The notes under the pieces: generated by a model
The model's input: the letters and a program-made list of their open reading frames with translations, nothing else
What the model was told of the DNA's origin: nothing
Database searches by the model: none
Position numbers and translations under genes: made by a program
Shown: piece by piece, positions 1 through 6,875 of the stretch
Layout of the letters: each line of letters starts with the position of its first letter
Position numbering within the stretch: the first letter of the stretch is position 1
DNA from: Bacteroidota bacterium
Lineage (GTDB): Bacteria; Bacteroidota; Bacteroidia; B-17B0; Aurantibacillaceae
NCBI GenBank assembly: GCA_005787585.1
Contig: SYAL01000017.1
Span: 1-64,000 of the forward strand
Reading direction: 5' to 3'
DNA length: 64,000 nucleotides

Positions 1-945
1 ATAAATATAACATCCAACTGTTTTTTTACTTTTATCAATTTTTTCTTCTGTACTTTTTTTAATTGCTACCCAATCTTTCTCTGAATCAACTGTTTTAAAG
101 CTTCTTTTTTCAATTCCTTCTTTATTTAATTTTATACTTTTATCATCGTTAAGCTCTGTAGTAACTATAAATTCTAGTGTTTTACCTTTCCAATCAAATA
201 AAGGAGTTTTACTTGATCTTCTATATATCCAATCATTTTCTAAATTTACATTATACCAAATATCAGTTTTTGCTTTTTGTTGTTCATCCGCAGTAACATC
301 AACTACTTTTAGAGTATGAAACTCAACTAATTTATTTGATGTTTCTTCTTCATCTTCACCTCTTAATTGGTAATAACCACGTTTTTGATTAAAATGTAAT
401 AGGAGCCATGCTAATTCTTCTTTGTCTATTTTAGCAGTTAATGCTTTTTTACGCAAGTAATAAATTGTCCAATCATAAGGTACTTTTTTATCACCAAGTA
501 CTAAATTAGGTTGATGGATTTTAAAATCTTGAATCATTTCTTCAAATGATTTATGAAATATAAAATCTCTTTTACCCGTAATTTCATTTAGTTTATAAAC
601 TAATTTTGGTTCAGTACCTGGGTTAAATTTTCCTACATTTTTTTCAAAATCAATTTGTTTTGCATAATGTTTGGGTAAAAAACCTAATACATTTAAAGTT
701 CTATGCAATCTTTCTCTTCTTAAAAGATTTCGTTCTAATAACCTTCTTTTCCCTCTAAATTCTGTTCTTGAAGCAGTTTGTGAAACGGAAATACCTTTGT
801 TAAAGTCACTTATTATTTTTTGAGACATTGGTATAATTCGACTTCCAATTCCAATAATTTCACCTTTTTTATTGTCTTTATCCTCATTAACTAAAGCCCA
901 TCCAATTGAATTTGTGCCTAAATCCAAACCTAAAATTTTTTTCAT
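1..945 (-). CDS. cas9: Cas9 endonuclease, type II-C, N-terminal part (gene runs off the left edge)
   Basis: RNA-guided DNA endonuclease of a type II CRISPR-Cas system. Reading minus-strand from the ATG at 943-945 gives 315 codons without a stop up to base 1, so the gene is cut by the window edge, not broken. Residues 5-16 read LGLDLGTNSIGW, the RuvC-I motif with catalytic Asp8. Residues 60-81 are the Arg-rich bridge helix (RTEFRGKRRLLERNLLRRERL). Residues 181-196 (LLLHFNQKRGYYQLRG) are the conserved start of the recognition lobe. The short linker between bridge helix and this motif, and the tracrRNA next door, point to subtype II-C as found in Bacteroidota, whose Cas9 is about 1,400 residues; I infer about 1,000 residues are missing. 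HNH, RuvC-II/III and the PAM-interacting domain cannot be judged. Codon use looks like that of the neighbours. Confidence 0.95.
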   Translation of the reverse strand, partial: MKKILGLDLGTNSIGWALVNEDKDNKKGEIIGIGSRIIPMSQKIISDFNKGISVSQTASRTEFRGKRRLLERNLLRRERLHRTLNVLGFLPKHYAKQIDFEKNVGKFNPGTEPKLVYKLNEITGKRDFIFHKSFEEMIQDFKIHQPNLVLGDKKVPYDWTIYYLRKKALTAKIDKEELAWLLLHFNQKRGYYQLRGEDEEETSNKLVEFHTLKVVDVTADEQQKAKTDIWYNVNLENDWIYRRSSKTPLFDWKGKTLEFIVTTELNDDKSIKLNKEGIEKRSFKTVDSEKDWVAIKKSTEEKIDKSKKTVGCYIY

Positions 946-961
946 ATAATATTTTGTTTAT

Positions 962-1070
962 TCGTTTTTCTGTATTAATTTTATAGTACATTTTAAAGCA
1001 AATCACAATAAGGATTATTCCGTTGTGAAAACATTTAAGTTGCCTCGTCTTTCAATACGGGGCTTTTTTT
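962..1070 (+). ncRNA. tracrRNA of the type II-C CRISPR-Cas locus
   Basis: Trans-activating crRNA, transcribed away from cas9. Bases 995-1008 (AAAGCAAATCACAA) form the core of the anti-repeat, matching the reverse complement of the start of the repeats I recall from Bacteroidota type II-C arrays (GTTGTGATTTGCTTT). It is followed by ATAAGGATTATTCC and TTGTG (1023-1027), which gives a CACAA...TTGTG nexus stem enclosing GGA/TCC. AAAACATT and a terminator hairpin (1042-1063, GCCTCGT/ACGGGGC) with seven T follow. The ACAATAAGG string resembles that in the Neisseria II-C tracrRNA. The 5' end is a guess from the expected length of the anti-repeat; the 3' end is set by the terminator. The array it would pair with is outside the window. 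Confidence 0.85.
1042..1070 (+). terminator. Rho-independent terminator of the tracrRNA
   Basis: Seven-base-pair stem GCCTCGT (1042-1048) with ACGGGGC (1057-1063), one T-G wobble, eight-base loop, then seven T (1064-1070). It forms the 3' hairpin of the tracrRNA. Confidence 0.85.
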
Positions 1071-1362
1071 ATGCAATTTAATTTAAGATTGAGAATAAAG
1101 CAAGTTATTATTTAATGTAATTGAATTAAGTAAGTAATTCTATCTACATTAATTGTAATTCTACAATAAATTGATGATACAACTTTTTTATTGATTTTTC
1201 CCTAGGGAAGATAATAAAGGATGTTTTGATTCTCTGGCATAGCATTAGTTTTAATAAATTATTGCTAAGACTAAAGACACCTATTTTTGAAACAATTTGA
1301 GTAGGTAACGGATTAGAGTCTTTTGAAGCATTTAAAAGCTCCTTTTTGACATACCTAAATAC
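1071..1362. other. Intergenic stretch between tracrRNA and tmRNA terminator, no gene seen
   Basis: No open frame of useful length, no CRISPR repeat and no RNA gene recognised on either strand. Two small features stand out: a perfect 12-base palindrome TTCCCTAGGGAA at 1198-1209, and a short repeat GTAATTCTA near 1133 and 1156. Neither has a known role here. Confidence 0.5.
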
Positions 1363-1390
1363 AAAACCCCCAGTGTTTACTGAGGGCTAA
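1363..1390 (-). terminator. Terminator of tmRNA
   Basis: On the minus strand CCCTCAGT (1386-1379) pairs with ACTGGGGG (1374-1367) over a four-base loop, followed by TTTTG. It lies 12 bases past the tmRNA 3' end. Confidence 0.75.
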
Positions 1391-1401
1391 ATACTAATCT
1401 G

Positions 1402-1767
1402 TGGATCCGGAGAGATTCGAACTCTCGTCCAAATAAGGAAAAAATAAGCTTTCTTCACGTTTAGTATTAACTTAATTTTCGATTAAAGCCAGGCGTTAAT
1501 TCAAACCAAACTTTAACTTAGTTGTTAATATTATTTTAGCTAACAGCATCACTAAAATAAACTACACATTTATGATGCTTTACCCGAAGCGCAGAGCAGT
1601 TTAGCTCCTCGGAAAGCAAAGGTTACTTAATTCTAAATTAAGCAGCCATAGCGTAAGAGTTATCTTCGCCTAATAAAAATTTTGAAAGTTCAGTTTAAAG
1701 AGCTCGTCTTACAACGCTCTACGTGCTTACCTAATTGATGCGCTTACTGTCAAAACCGGTCGGACCC
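1402..1767 (-). ncRNA. ssrA: tmRNA (transfer-messenger RNA)
   Basis: Rescues stalled ribosomes together with SmpB. The minus strand starts GGGTCCGACCGGTTTTGACA and ends GGACGAGAGTTCGAATCTC then CGGATCCA; the 5' GGGTCCG pairs with the 3' CGGATCC (one G-U), and GAGAG-TTCGAAT-CTCTC is the T arm. The tag frame at 1670-1638 reads GGC GAA GAT AAC TCT TAC GCT ATG GCT GCT TAA, giving the degradation tag GEDNSYAMAA, which fits the Gly-Glu...Ala-Ala tags of Bacteroidota. CCA is not fully encoded. A promoter box lies at 1788-1795 and a terminator at 1363-1390, so it is a single-gene unit. Confidence 0.96.
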
Positions 1768-1787
1768 AATAATTAAAGAACAGATAA

Positions 1788-1795
1788 CAAAGGTA
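1788..1795 (-). promoter_or_regulatory. -7 promoter box of tmRNA
   Basis: The minus strand reads TACCTTTG, an exact match to the Bacteroidota -7 consensus TAnnTTTG, 20 bases before the mature tmRNA 5' end, leaving room for a short leader removed by RNase P. No clear -33 TTG was seen. Confidence 0.65.
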
Positions 1796-1810
1796 CAAAA
1801 AATTTTAGCT

Positions 1811-3274
1811 TTAGTTAAGCTTAAGTATTTCTTTAGCTTTTATTAAATCTACATCGTTTTGTTGTAAATAATCATTTAAACTGTATTCTGTTTTATATTT
1901 AGGTAACAGGCCGTGTGCGGTAATTTTGGGATAAACATCGTTTATAACTCTAAATGCAGGCATTCTAATTCTAACATTTGTATTAGGTAATTTATAATAG
2001 GGCATTACCCCTGCATTACAACCTTCGATAGCCCCCCCAGTTTCTTCACCAATAAATTCGGCGCGATTATTATCTTTTAAATAAGCTGCTACTAAAATTG
2101 ATGCCGAAAAAGATCCTCCATTAATTAATACCAATATTTTCTTATTAAAATGATTTTTTTTTCTTGGATTTATAGTAAAAATATAATTATCGCTTTCATA
2201 CAAGATTTCTTTTTTACCCATAATCCCAAAAACAAATCGTGTAATTTTAAATAAAACGTTTCCACGAGTATATTTTTTATAAGGATAATTTTTAATGCTC
2301 GTTCGCATCGTTTGTTTTTTAGAGGTATCAATAAGATAGCTTAATAATCTGTAAGCGTTTTCAATACTTCCACCTCCATTATTTCTTAAATCAATAATTA
2401 AATTTTCAGTTTCGTATTTTTGTAATTTTTTAAAAATTTTTCGGTAAGCTTTTGCACTCTGAAAGGGAGAAAAAGCTGCTATTTTTAATAACATGGTTTT
2501 ATTTTGTAAATCTAAAAAACGATATTTAATTTGCGCGCGCTTAAATTTTGTAAATAAACTATCGTCTTTTTTTTGAAGCGGTAGAGGAGGGAGACTATTC
2601 GCTTTGAAAGCGCAATATCTTATATTTTTTATTTTTGATTCATCTAAATAATCAAAGTTAAATGTATCTGGTCTTCCAAATAAGCCAACTAAAAAATTAT
2701 TAAATGATAACTGAATAAAGTGATTTTTTGAAGTTTGGTTATATCCGTCGCTACTTATAAAACGTTTGCTATATTTTATAATAGAGTCAACACCAATACC
2801 ATTTATTCGAATAACTTCGGTTCCTTTTTTTACAGAATTCGTATCTTGTTTTTTGTTTAAGTTACCAATTACAAATAATTTATTTTGAATAGGAAGAAAT
2901 ATAAAAGAAGAAAAATTTAATTTATTTTTACTTATTTCTCGGTAATACTTTTTTGAATTGATTACTTCTGTATGACCGCAGTAGAGGTTTCCCATCAATA
3001 ATTTTAGTTTTATTCTAAATTCTTTTTCCGTTAAACTATCTTTTAAATTTGAGATAAAATCATCAAAAAGATTATTATAATAGTTTTTAGATTGATAAAT
3101 ACCGATAGCGGGATGCATTGCTGTTGTGATATTTTTTAATATTTCAGCATCTTCTTTTAATTGTTTCGCTTCATATTTTTGAGTAATTACACTTTTTTTA
3201 TTTTGCGCATAAGAGGGGCTTATCAGCAAGTAAAATAAAAAAATAACTCCAAAAAAATTATTTAAAAGTGACAT
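1811..3274 (-). CDS. S41 family peptidase, secreted
   Basis: Serine protease of the C-terminal processing/tricorn clan. I place the start at the ATG at 3272-3274 (487 aa) because it gives a signal peptide (MSLLNNFFGVIFLFYLLISPSYA, cleaved before QNKK); the longer frame would run into the neighbouring gene and its promoter. Central LIIDLRNNGGGSIENAY and, further on, LVLINGGSFSAS (putative nucleophile Ser388) are S41 hallmarks. The Lys expected in the GxPTxGKG motif of CtpA-type enzymes is not seen: the sequence is GEETGGAIEG, so the enzyme looks closer to the tricorn-like S41B branch. No PDZ domain was recognised. It is probably periplasmic or outer-membrane associated. Substrate unknown. Divergent from the dehydrogenase gene at 3306. 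Confidence 0.88.
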   Translation of the reverse strand: MSLLNNFFGVIFLFYLLISPSYAQNKKSVITQKYEAKQLKEDAEILKNITTAMHPAIGIYQSKNYYNNLFDDFISNLKDSLTEKEFRIKLKLLMGNLYCGHTEVINSKKYYREISKNKLNFSSFIFLPIQNKLFVIGNLNKKQDTNSVKKGTEVIRINGIGVDSIIKYSKRFISSDGYNQTSKNHFIQLSFNNFLVGLFGRPDTFNFDYLDESKIKNIRYCAFKANSLPPLPLQKKDDSLFTKFKRAQIKYRFLDLQNKTMLLKIAAFSPFQSAKAYRKIFKKLQKYETENLIIDLRNNGGGSIENAYRLLSYLIDTSKKQTMRTSIKNYPYKKYTRGNVLFKITRFVFGIMGKKEILYESDNYIFTINPRKKNHFNKKILVLINGGSFSASILVAAYLKDNNRAEFIGEETGGAIEGCNAGVMPYYKLPNTNVRIRMPAFRVINDVYPKITAHGLLPKYKTEYSLNDYLQQNDVDLIKAKEILKLN

Positions 3275-3280
3275 AAATGT

Positions 3281-3288
3281 TATCTTTG
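3281..3288 (+). promoter_or_regulatory. -7 promoter box for the saccharopine dehydrogenase-like gene
   Basis: TATCTTTG matches TAnnTTTG exactly and sits 17 bases before the ATG at 3306. It also argues that the S41 gene on the other strand starts at 3274, not inside this gene. Confidence 0.65.
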
Positions 3289-3305
3289 TAAAAATACAAA
3301 AATAG

Positions 3306-4511
3306 ATGCAATCATTTAAAATAGGTGTATTACGCGAAGAAAAAAATCCACCTGATAAACGTGTGCCTCTCACACCTTTAATATGTACAGAATTGATGCG
3401 GAAATACAAAAATCTTGAAATTGTAGTTCAGCCAAGTAAAACAAGGTGTTATTCAGATGAGGAATATACTTCTTTTGGAATATCATTTCAAGAAGATATG
3501 ACTGATTGTGATGTTTTAATGGGAGTGAAACAAGTACCGCCTGAAAAATTAATTGAAGGCAAAAAATATTTTTTCTTTTCGCATACCATAAAAAAGCAAG
3601 CACATAATAAAATTTTAATGCAAGCATTAATTGCAAAACGTATTCAAATGATAGATTATGAGACGCTTACCGATAAGGCTAATAATAGAATTATTGGTTT
3701 TGGAAGATATGCTGGGATTGTGGGGGCATACAATTGTATTTTAGGATATGGTATCAAATATGATTTATTTCGTTTAAAGCCTGCTAATTTTTGTAGAGAT
3801 AAAGCTGAAATGGAAGATGAGTTAAAAAGAGTAAAATTACCTAATGTAAAAATTGTGCTAACGGGGGGGGGCAGAGTCGCAAATGGAGTAATAGAAACTT
3901 TAAGCGCCCTTAGAATCAGAAAAGTAACTCCCGAAGAATTTTTAATGGCCTCATACAGAGAGCCAGTTTATTGCCAATTAAATCCTCGAGATTATGTTGA
4001 AAGATCTAACGATCATAATTTCGATTTAAATGATTTTTATGCTCATCCAGAGCATTTTGTTTCTAAATTTCCAATTTTTACAAAGACTGCCGACATATTT
4101 ATTTCTGCTCATTATTGGGATCCTCGTTCACCAAAAATGTTTAGTCAGCAGGATATGCAGGAAAAAGATTTTCGATTATCTGTAATTGCTGATGTCACTT
4201 GCGATGTAAATGGTTCCGTTCCATCCACTATCAGGGCAAGTAGTATTTCACAACCATTTTATGGTTATAATATTATGACAGGAAAAGAAGATTTACCTTT
4301 TAATAAAGATACAGTTTGTATTATGGCAGTTGATAATTTACCTTGCGAATTACCTCGCGATGCCAGTGATGACTTTGGAAAAGATTTATCAGAACGTGTG
4401 CTGCCATATATTATTAGTGATGATAATGAAAATATCATTAAACGTGCCAGTATTTGTATGGAAGGAAAGTTATGCGAAAATTTTAATTATTTGAGCGATT
4501 ATGCTTATTAA
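3306..4511 (+). CDS. Saccharopine dehydrogenase/alanine dehydrogenase-like NAD(P) oxidoreductase
   Basis: 401-residue soluble enzyme of the AlaDh/PNT fold. The N-terminus GVLREEKNPPDKRVPLTP is typical of the substrate domain shared by alanine dehydrogenase, transhydrogenase and lysine-forming saccharopine dehydrogenase (Lys1). FGRYAGIVGAYN in the middle is closest to the Lys1/lysine-ketoglutarate reductase branch. VLTGGGRVANGV (about residues 184-195) is the Gly-rich nucleotide-binding turn, slightly different from the classical GxGxxG. I infer an NAD(P)-dependent amino acid or imino acid dehydrogenase; the exact substrate cannot be read from sequence. It converges with the hypothetical gene at 4515 with three bases between stops. 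Promoter TATCTTTG at 3281-3288. Confidence 0.75.
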   Translation: MQSFKIGVLREEKNPPDKRVPLTPLICTELMRKYKNLEIVVQPSKTRCYSDEEYTSFGISFQEDMTDCDVLMGVKQVPPEKLIEGKKYFFFSHTIKKQAHNKILMQALIAKRIQMIDYETLTDKANNRIIGFGRYAGIVGAYNCILGYGIKYDLFRLKPANFCRDKAEMEDELKRVKLPNVKIVLTGGGRVANGVIETLSALRIRKVTPEEFLMASYREPVYCQLNPRDYVERSNDHNFDLNDFYAHPEHFVSKFPIFTKTADIFISAHYWDPRSPKMFSQQDMQEKDFRLSVIADVTCDVNGSVPSTIRASSISQPFYGYNIMTGKEDLPFNKDTVCIMAVDNLPCELPRDASDDFGKDLSERVLPYIISDDNENIIKRASICMEGKLCENFNYLSDYAY

Positions 4512-4514
4512 TAA

Positions 4515-4955
4515 TTAACCGTCTTTATCCCAAATTTTTATTATTTCGTCCCATCCAGCGTTTAATTTTGTTTCATCGCCATGGCAAGAAAAAAAAATAA
4601 TATTAAGGCAAGCAAATTGTCGTGGATATTTTTTTAAGCTTTCTAAATTTAGTAAAGTTTCTTCTAAAGAGGTTTCTTGCTCTTTAATCATTCGGCAAGC
4701 AATTTTAACTATTAATTCTTTTAAAGGATGATCAAATCGTTTTTCGACTTCTTTTAATAGATCTAAAAGTGCTAAAAATGGAAATAATACTCTGTCTTCA
4801 TCTGGTATTCTGCAAATCTCTTCTATTACAGCAAATACAGCATTTGGAGAAATTAAAACTGCTTCATCCATTAATTTAATACATTCTTTTCTATCTCCGT
4901 ATGGAAAACACCCGTCAATTCTATCAATAAATTCTAGTTCTTTTAAAATATTCAT
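4515..4955 (-). CDS. Conserved-looking hypothetical protein, helical
   Basis: 146 residues, not recognised. There is no signal peptide or membrane segment. The sequence is acidic and predicted mostly alpha-helical, with a hydrophobic heptad-like stretch (LFPFLALLDLLKEVEKRF) and two Cys in the C-terminal third (FACLNIIFFSC). Its shape suggests a small HEAT/ARM-like or immunity-type helical protein, but that is a guess. It lies between a dehydrogenase (convergent) and the ATL gene at 4988, which precedes... on the minus strand 5320-4988 is upstream, 32 bases away, so the two may be cotranscribed. Start chosen at the ATG at 4953-4955, preceded by an A/T-rich leader. Confidence 0.6.
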   Translation of the reverse strand: MNILKELEFIDRIDGCFPYGDRKECIKLMDEAVLISPNAVFAVIEEICRIPDEDRVLFPFLALLDLLKEVEKRFDHPLKELIVKIACRMIKEQETSLEETLLNLESLKKYPRQFACLNIIFFSCHGDETKLNAGWDEIIKIWDKDG

Positions 4956-4987
4956 AATACAATGTTTAAGAAATATATTTATTCAAT

Positions 4988-5320
4988 TTAAAGTTTTAAT
5001 TCTTTTTGTGGGTCCCAAAATTTATTTTTAAAATCTAGCACTTTATCATTCTTAATTATAATATTTTCTTTCGCCAATAATTCTTGCATTTGAAAGGGAG
5101 TTTCGAAATGGAGTTTTCCACTAAGAAAACCAATTCTATTTACAACTCTATGAGCAGGAACTTTTGGTTTTATTTTATGCGATGCGTTCATGGCATAACC
5201 AACAACTCTGGAAGAAGATTTAGCTCCTAAATAATTAGCAATTGCCCCGTAGCTGGTTACTCTGCCTTTAGGCACTAATTTAACCACCTCATAAACCATT
5301 TTAAAAAAGTCTTTTTCCAT
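4988..5320 (-). CDS. Alkyltransferase-like protein (ATL), MGMT family without the catalytic Cys
   Basis: Small DNA repair protein that binds O6-alkylguanine and flags it for nucleotide excision repair. The 110 residues are only the MGMT DNA-binding domain: VPKGRVTSYGAIANYLG is the typical helix region, SSRVVGYAM carries the Arg38 finger, and PAHRVVNRIG (55-64) replaces the active-site PCHRV of O6-methylguanine transferase. Ala for Cys at residue 56 means no methyl transfer is possible and is the hallmark of ATL proteins. Length fits the family (about 100-110). Start ATG 5318-5320 lies back to back with the gltX promoter. Family assignment is firm; the in vivo role is inferred from characterised ATLs. 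Confidence 0.9.
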   Translation of the reverse strand: MEKDFFKMVYEVVKLVPKGRVTSYGAIANYLGAKSSSRVVGYAMNASHKIKPKVPAHRVVNRIGFLSGKLHFETPFQMQELLAKENIIIKNDKVLDFKNKFWDPQKELKL

Positions 5321-5343
5321 CGCTTTAAAATATAAATTTACAT

Positions 5344-5351
5344 TATCTTTG
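5344..5351 (+). promoter_or_regulatory. -7 promoter box of gltX, almost at the start codon
   Basis: TATCTTTG, an exact TAnnTTTG match, ends six bases before the gltX ATG at 5358. If used, transcription would begin at or within a few bases of the start codon. Confidence 0.6.
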
Positions 5352-5357
5352 TGAACT

Positions 5358-6875
5358 ATGGAAAAGCGTGTTAGAGTTAGATTTGCTCCCAGTCCGACTG
5401 GAGGGTTACATATGGGTGGAATTCGTACGGCTTTATTTAATTATTTATTTGCGAAAAAGCACGGAGGCGATTTTATTTTAAGAATTGAAGACACCGATCA
5501 AACGCGTTTTGTCGAAGGTGCCGAAGAATATATTATTGAATCATTAAAATGGTGTGGCATTGAGCCTAATGAAGGGGTTGGTTTTGGAGATGGAAGATAC
5601 GCACCTTATCGTCAAAGCGAACGTAAAAATTTAGGCATCTATAAAATCTACGCCAATAAATTAATAGCTTCTGGACATGCTTATTATGCTTTTGATACAA
5701 CTGAAGAATTAGAAGAAATGCGTAAAAGATTAGAGGCTGCAAAAGTAGTGTCGCCTCAATACAATGCAGTTTCTCGTCAAAATATGCGTAACTCATTAAC
5801 TTTAGCAGAAGATGAAGTAAAAAAATTACTGGAGCAGGGTGCAAAATATGTTATTAGATTAAAAGTTCCTCGTAATGAAGAAATTAGATTTAATGATATT
5901 ATTCGTGGTTGGGTAACTTTTAATTCTGCTCAAGTGGATGATAAAGTATTATTAAAAAGTGACGGTATGCCTACTTATCATTTAGCACATATTGTTGATG
6001 ATATTGAAATGGAGATTACTCATGCGGTTCGTGGCGAAGAATGGCTACCGAGTGCACCTGCTCACATTTTAATTTATAGATATTTAGGATTGGAAGATCA
6101 AATACCCAAATTAGCTCACTTGCCTTTGATTTTAAATCCCGATGGTAATGGTAAAATTTCTAAGCGAGAAGCCCGCTTTCCTGTTTTTCCATTAAGTTGG
6201 AAAGATCCTCGCGAATCTATGCCATATATAGGGTATAAGGAATCGGGATATTACCCAGAAGCCTTTATAAATATATTAGCTCTTTTGGGATGGAATCCTG
6301 GCAATAACGAAGAGCTATTTTCAGTTGAACAGTTATCGCAATTATTTTCATTTGAACGGGTTCATAAATCTGGTGCAAAATTTGATCCAGAAAAAGCAAA
6401 ATGGTTTAACCAGCAGTATTTAAGAGCAAAGTCAGACCATGAATTATCACATTTATTCAAGCCAATTTTAAAAGAAAAAGGCTATGAGAAAGACGATGCT
6501 TTTATGATTGATTTTTGTAAACTCGTAAAAGATAAAGTTCAGTTTGTTTACGAATTTTGGGATCACGGAAAATATATTTTTGAAGCACCAACTTCTTACG
6601 ACCAAAAAGTAATTACAAAAAAATGGAATAATACATGTGGAACTCTTTTTAATTCAGTATTAATTACTTTTAATTCAGTGAATAATTGGACTTCTCAAAA
6701 CATTAACAATGCATTCGAAGAATTATTAAAAACTACTGGTAAAATTGATGTGCAATTATTACGTGTTTTAATTACTGGAGTAGCTGGAGGCCCACAGCTA
6801 TTTGATATGTTAGCACTCATGGGAAAAGACGAAGTGATTAAAAGATTAGAACTTGCACTAAAAATAAATAATTAA
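5358..6875 (+). CDS. gltX: Glutamyl-tRNA synthetase
   Basis: Class I aminoacyl-tRNA synthetase charging tRNA-Glu in the cytoplasm. 505 residues, the usual length. RVRFAPSPTGGLHMGG (6-21) contains the HIGH-type motif HMGG at 18-21, and GNGKISKRE has the KMSKS-type motif KISKR at 266-270. The helical anticodon-binding region fills the C-terminal third. The start at 5358 gives the standard N-terminus seen across the family. A -7 box ends only six bases upstream, suggesting a leaderless or nearly leaderless message. The 3' end overlaps the convergent membrane protein gene by four bases. Whether it is discriminating (Glu only) or also charges tRNA-Gln cannot be told from the window. Confidence 0.98.
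   Translation: MEKRVRVRFAPSPTGGLHMGGIRTALFNYLFAKKHGGDFILRIEDTDQTRFVEGAEEYIIESLKWCGIEPNEGVGFGDGRYAPYRQSERKNLGIYKIYANKLIASGHAYYAFDTTEELEEMRKRLEAAKVVSPQYNAVSRQNMRNSLTLAEDEVKKLLEQGAKYVIRLKVPRNEEIRFNDIIRGWVTFNSAQVDDKVLLKSDGMPTYHLAHIVDDIEMEITHAVRGEEWLPSAPAHILIYRYLGLEDQIPKLAHLPLILNPDGNGKISKREARFPVFPLSWKDPRESMPYIGYKESGYYPEAFINILALLGWNPGNNEELFSVEQLSQLFSFERVHKSGAKFDPEKAKWFNQQYLRAKSDHELSHLFKPILKEKGYEKDDAFMIDFCKLVKDKVQFVYEFWDHGKYIFEAPTSYDQKVITKKWNNTCGTLFNSVLITFNSVNNWTSQNINNAFEELLKTTGKIDVQLLRVLITGVAGGPQLFDMLALMGKDEVIKRLELALKINN

Noticed and set aside
946-1401. Possible CRISPR array near cas9
   Set aside because: I looked for repeated units starting TTGTGATTTGCTTT or any regular repeat of 30-50 bases; only the single anti-repeat is present. 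The array must be outside the window.
3275-3409. N-terminal extension of the S41 peptidase by 45 residues
   Set aside because: It would overlap the start and promoter of the gene at 3306; the start at 3274 gives a clean signal peptide.
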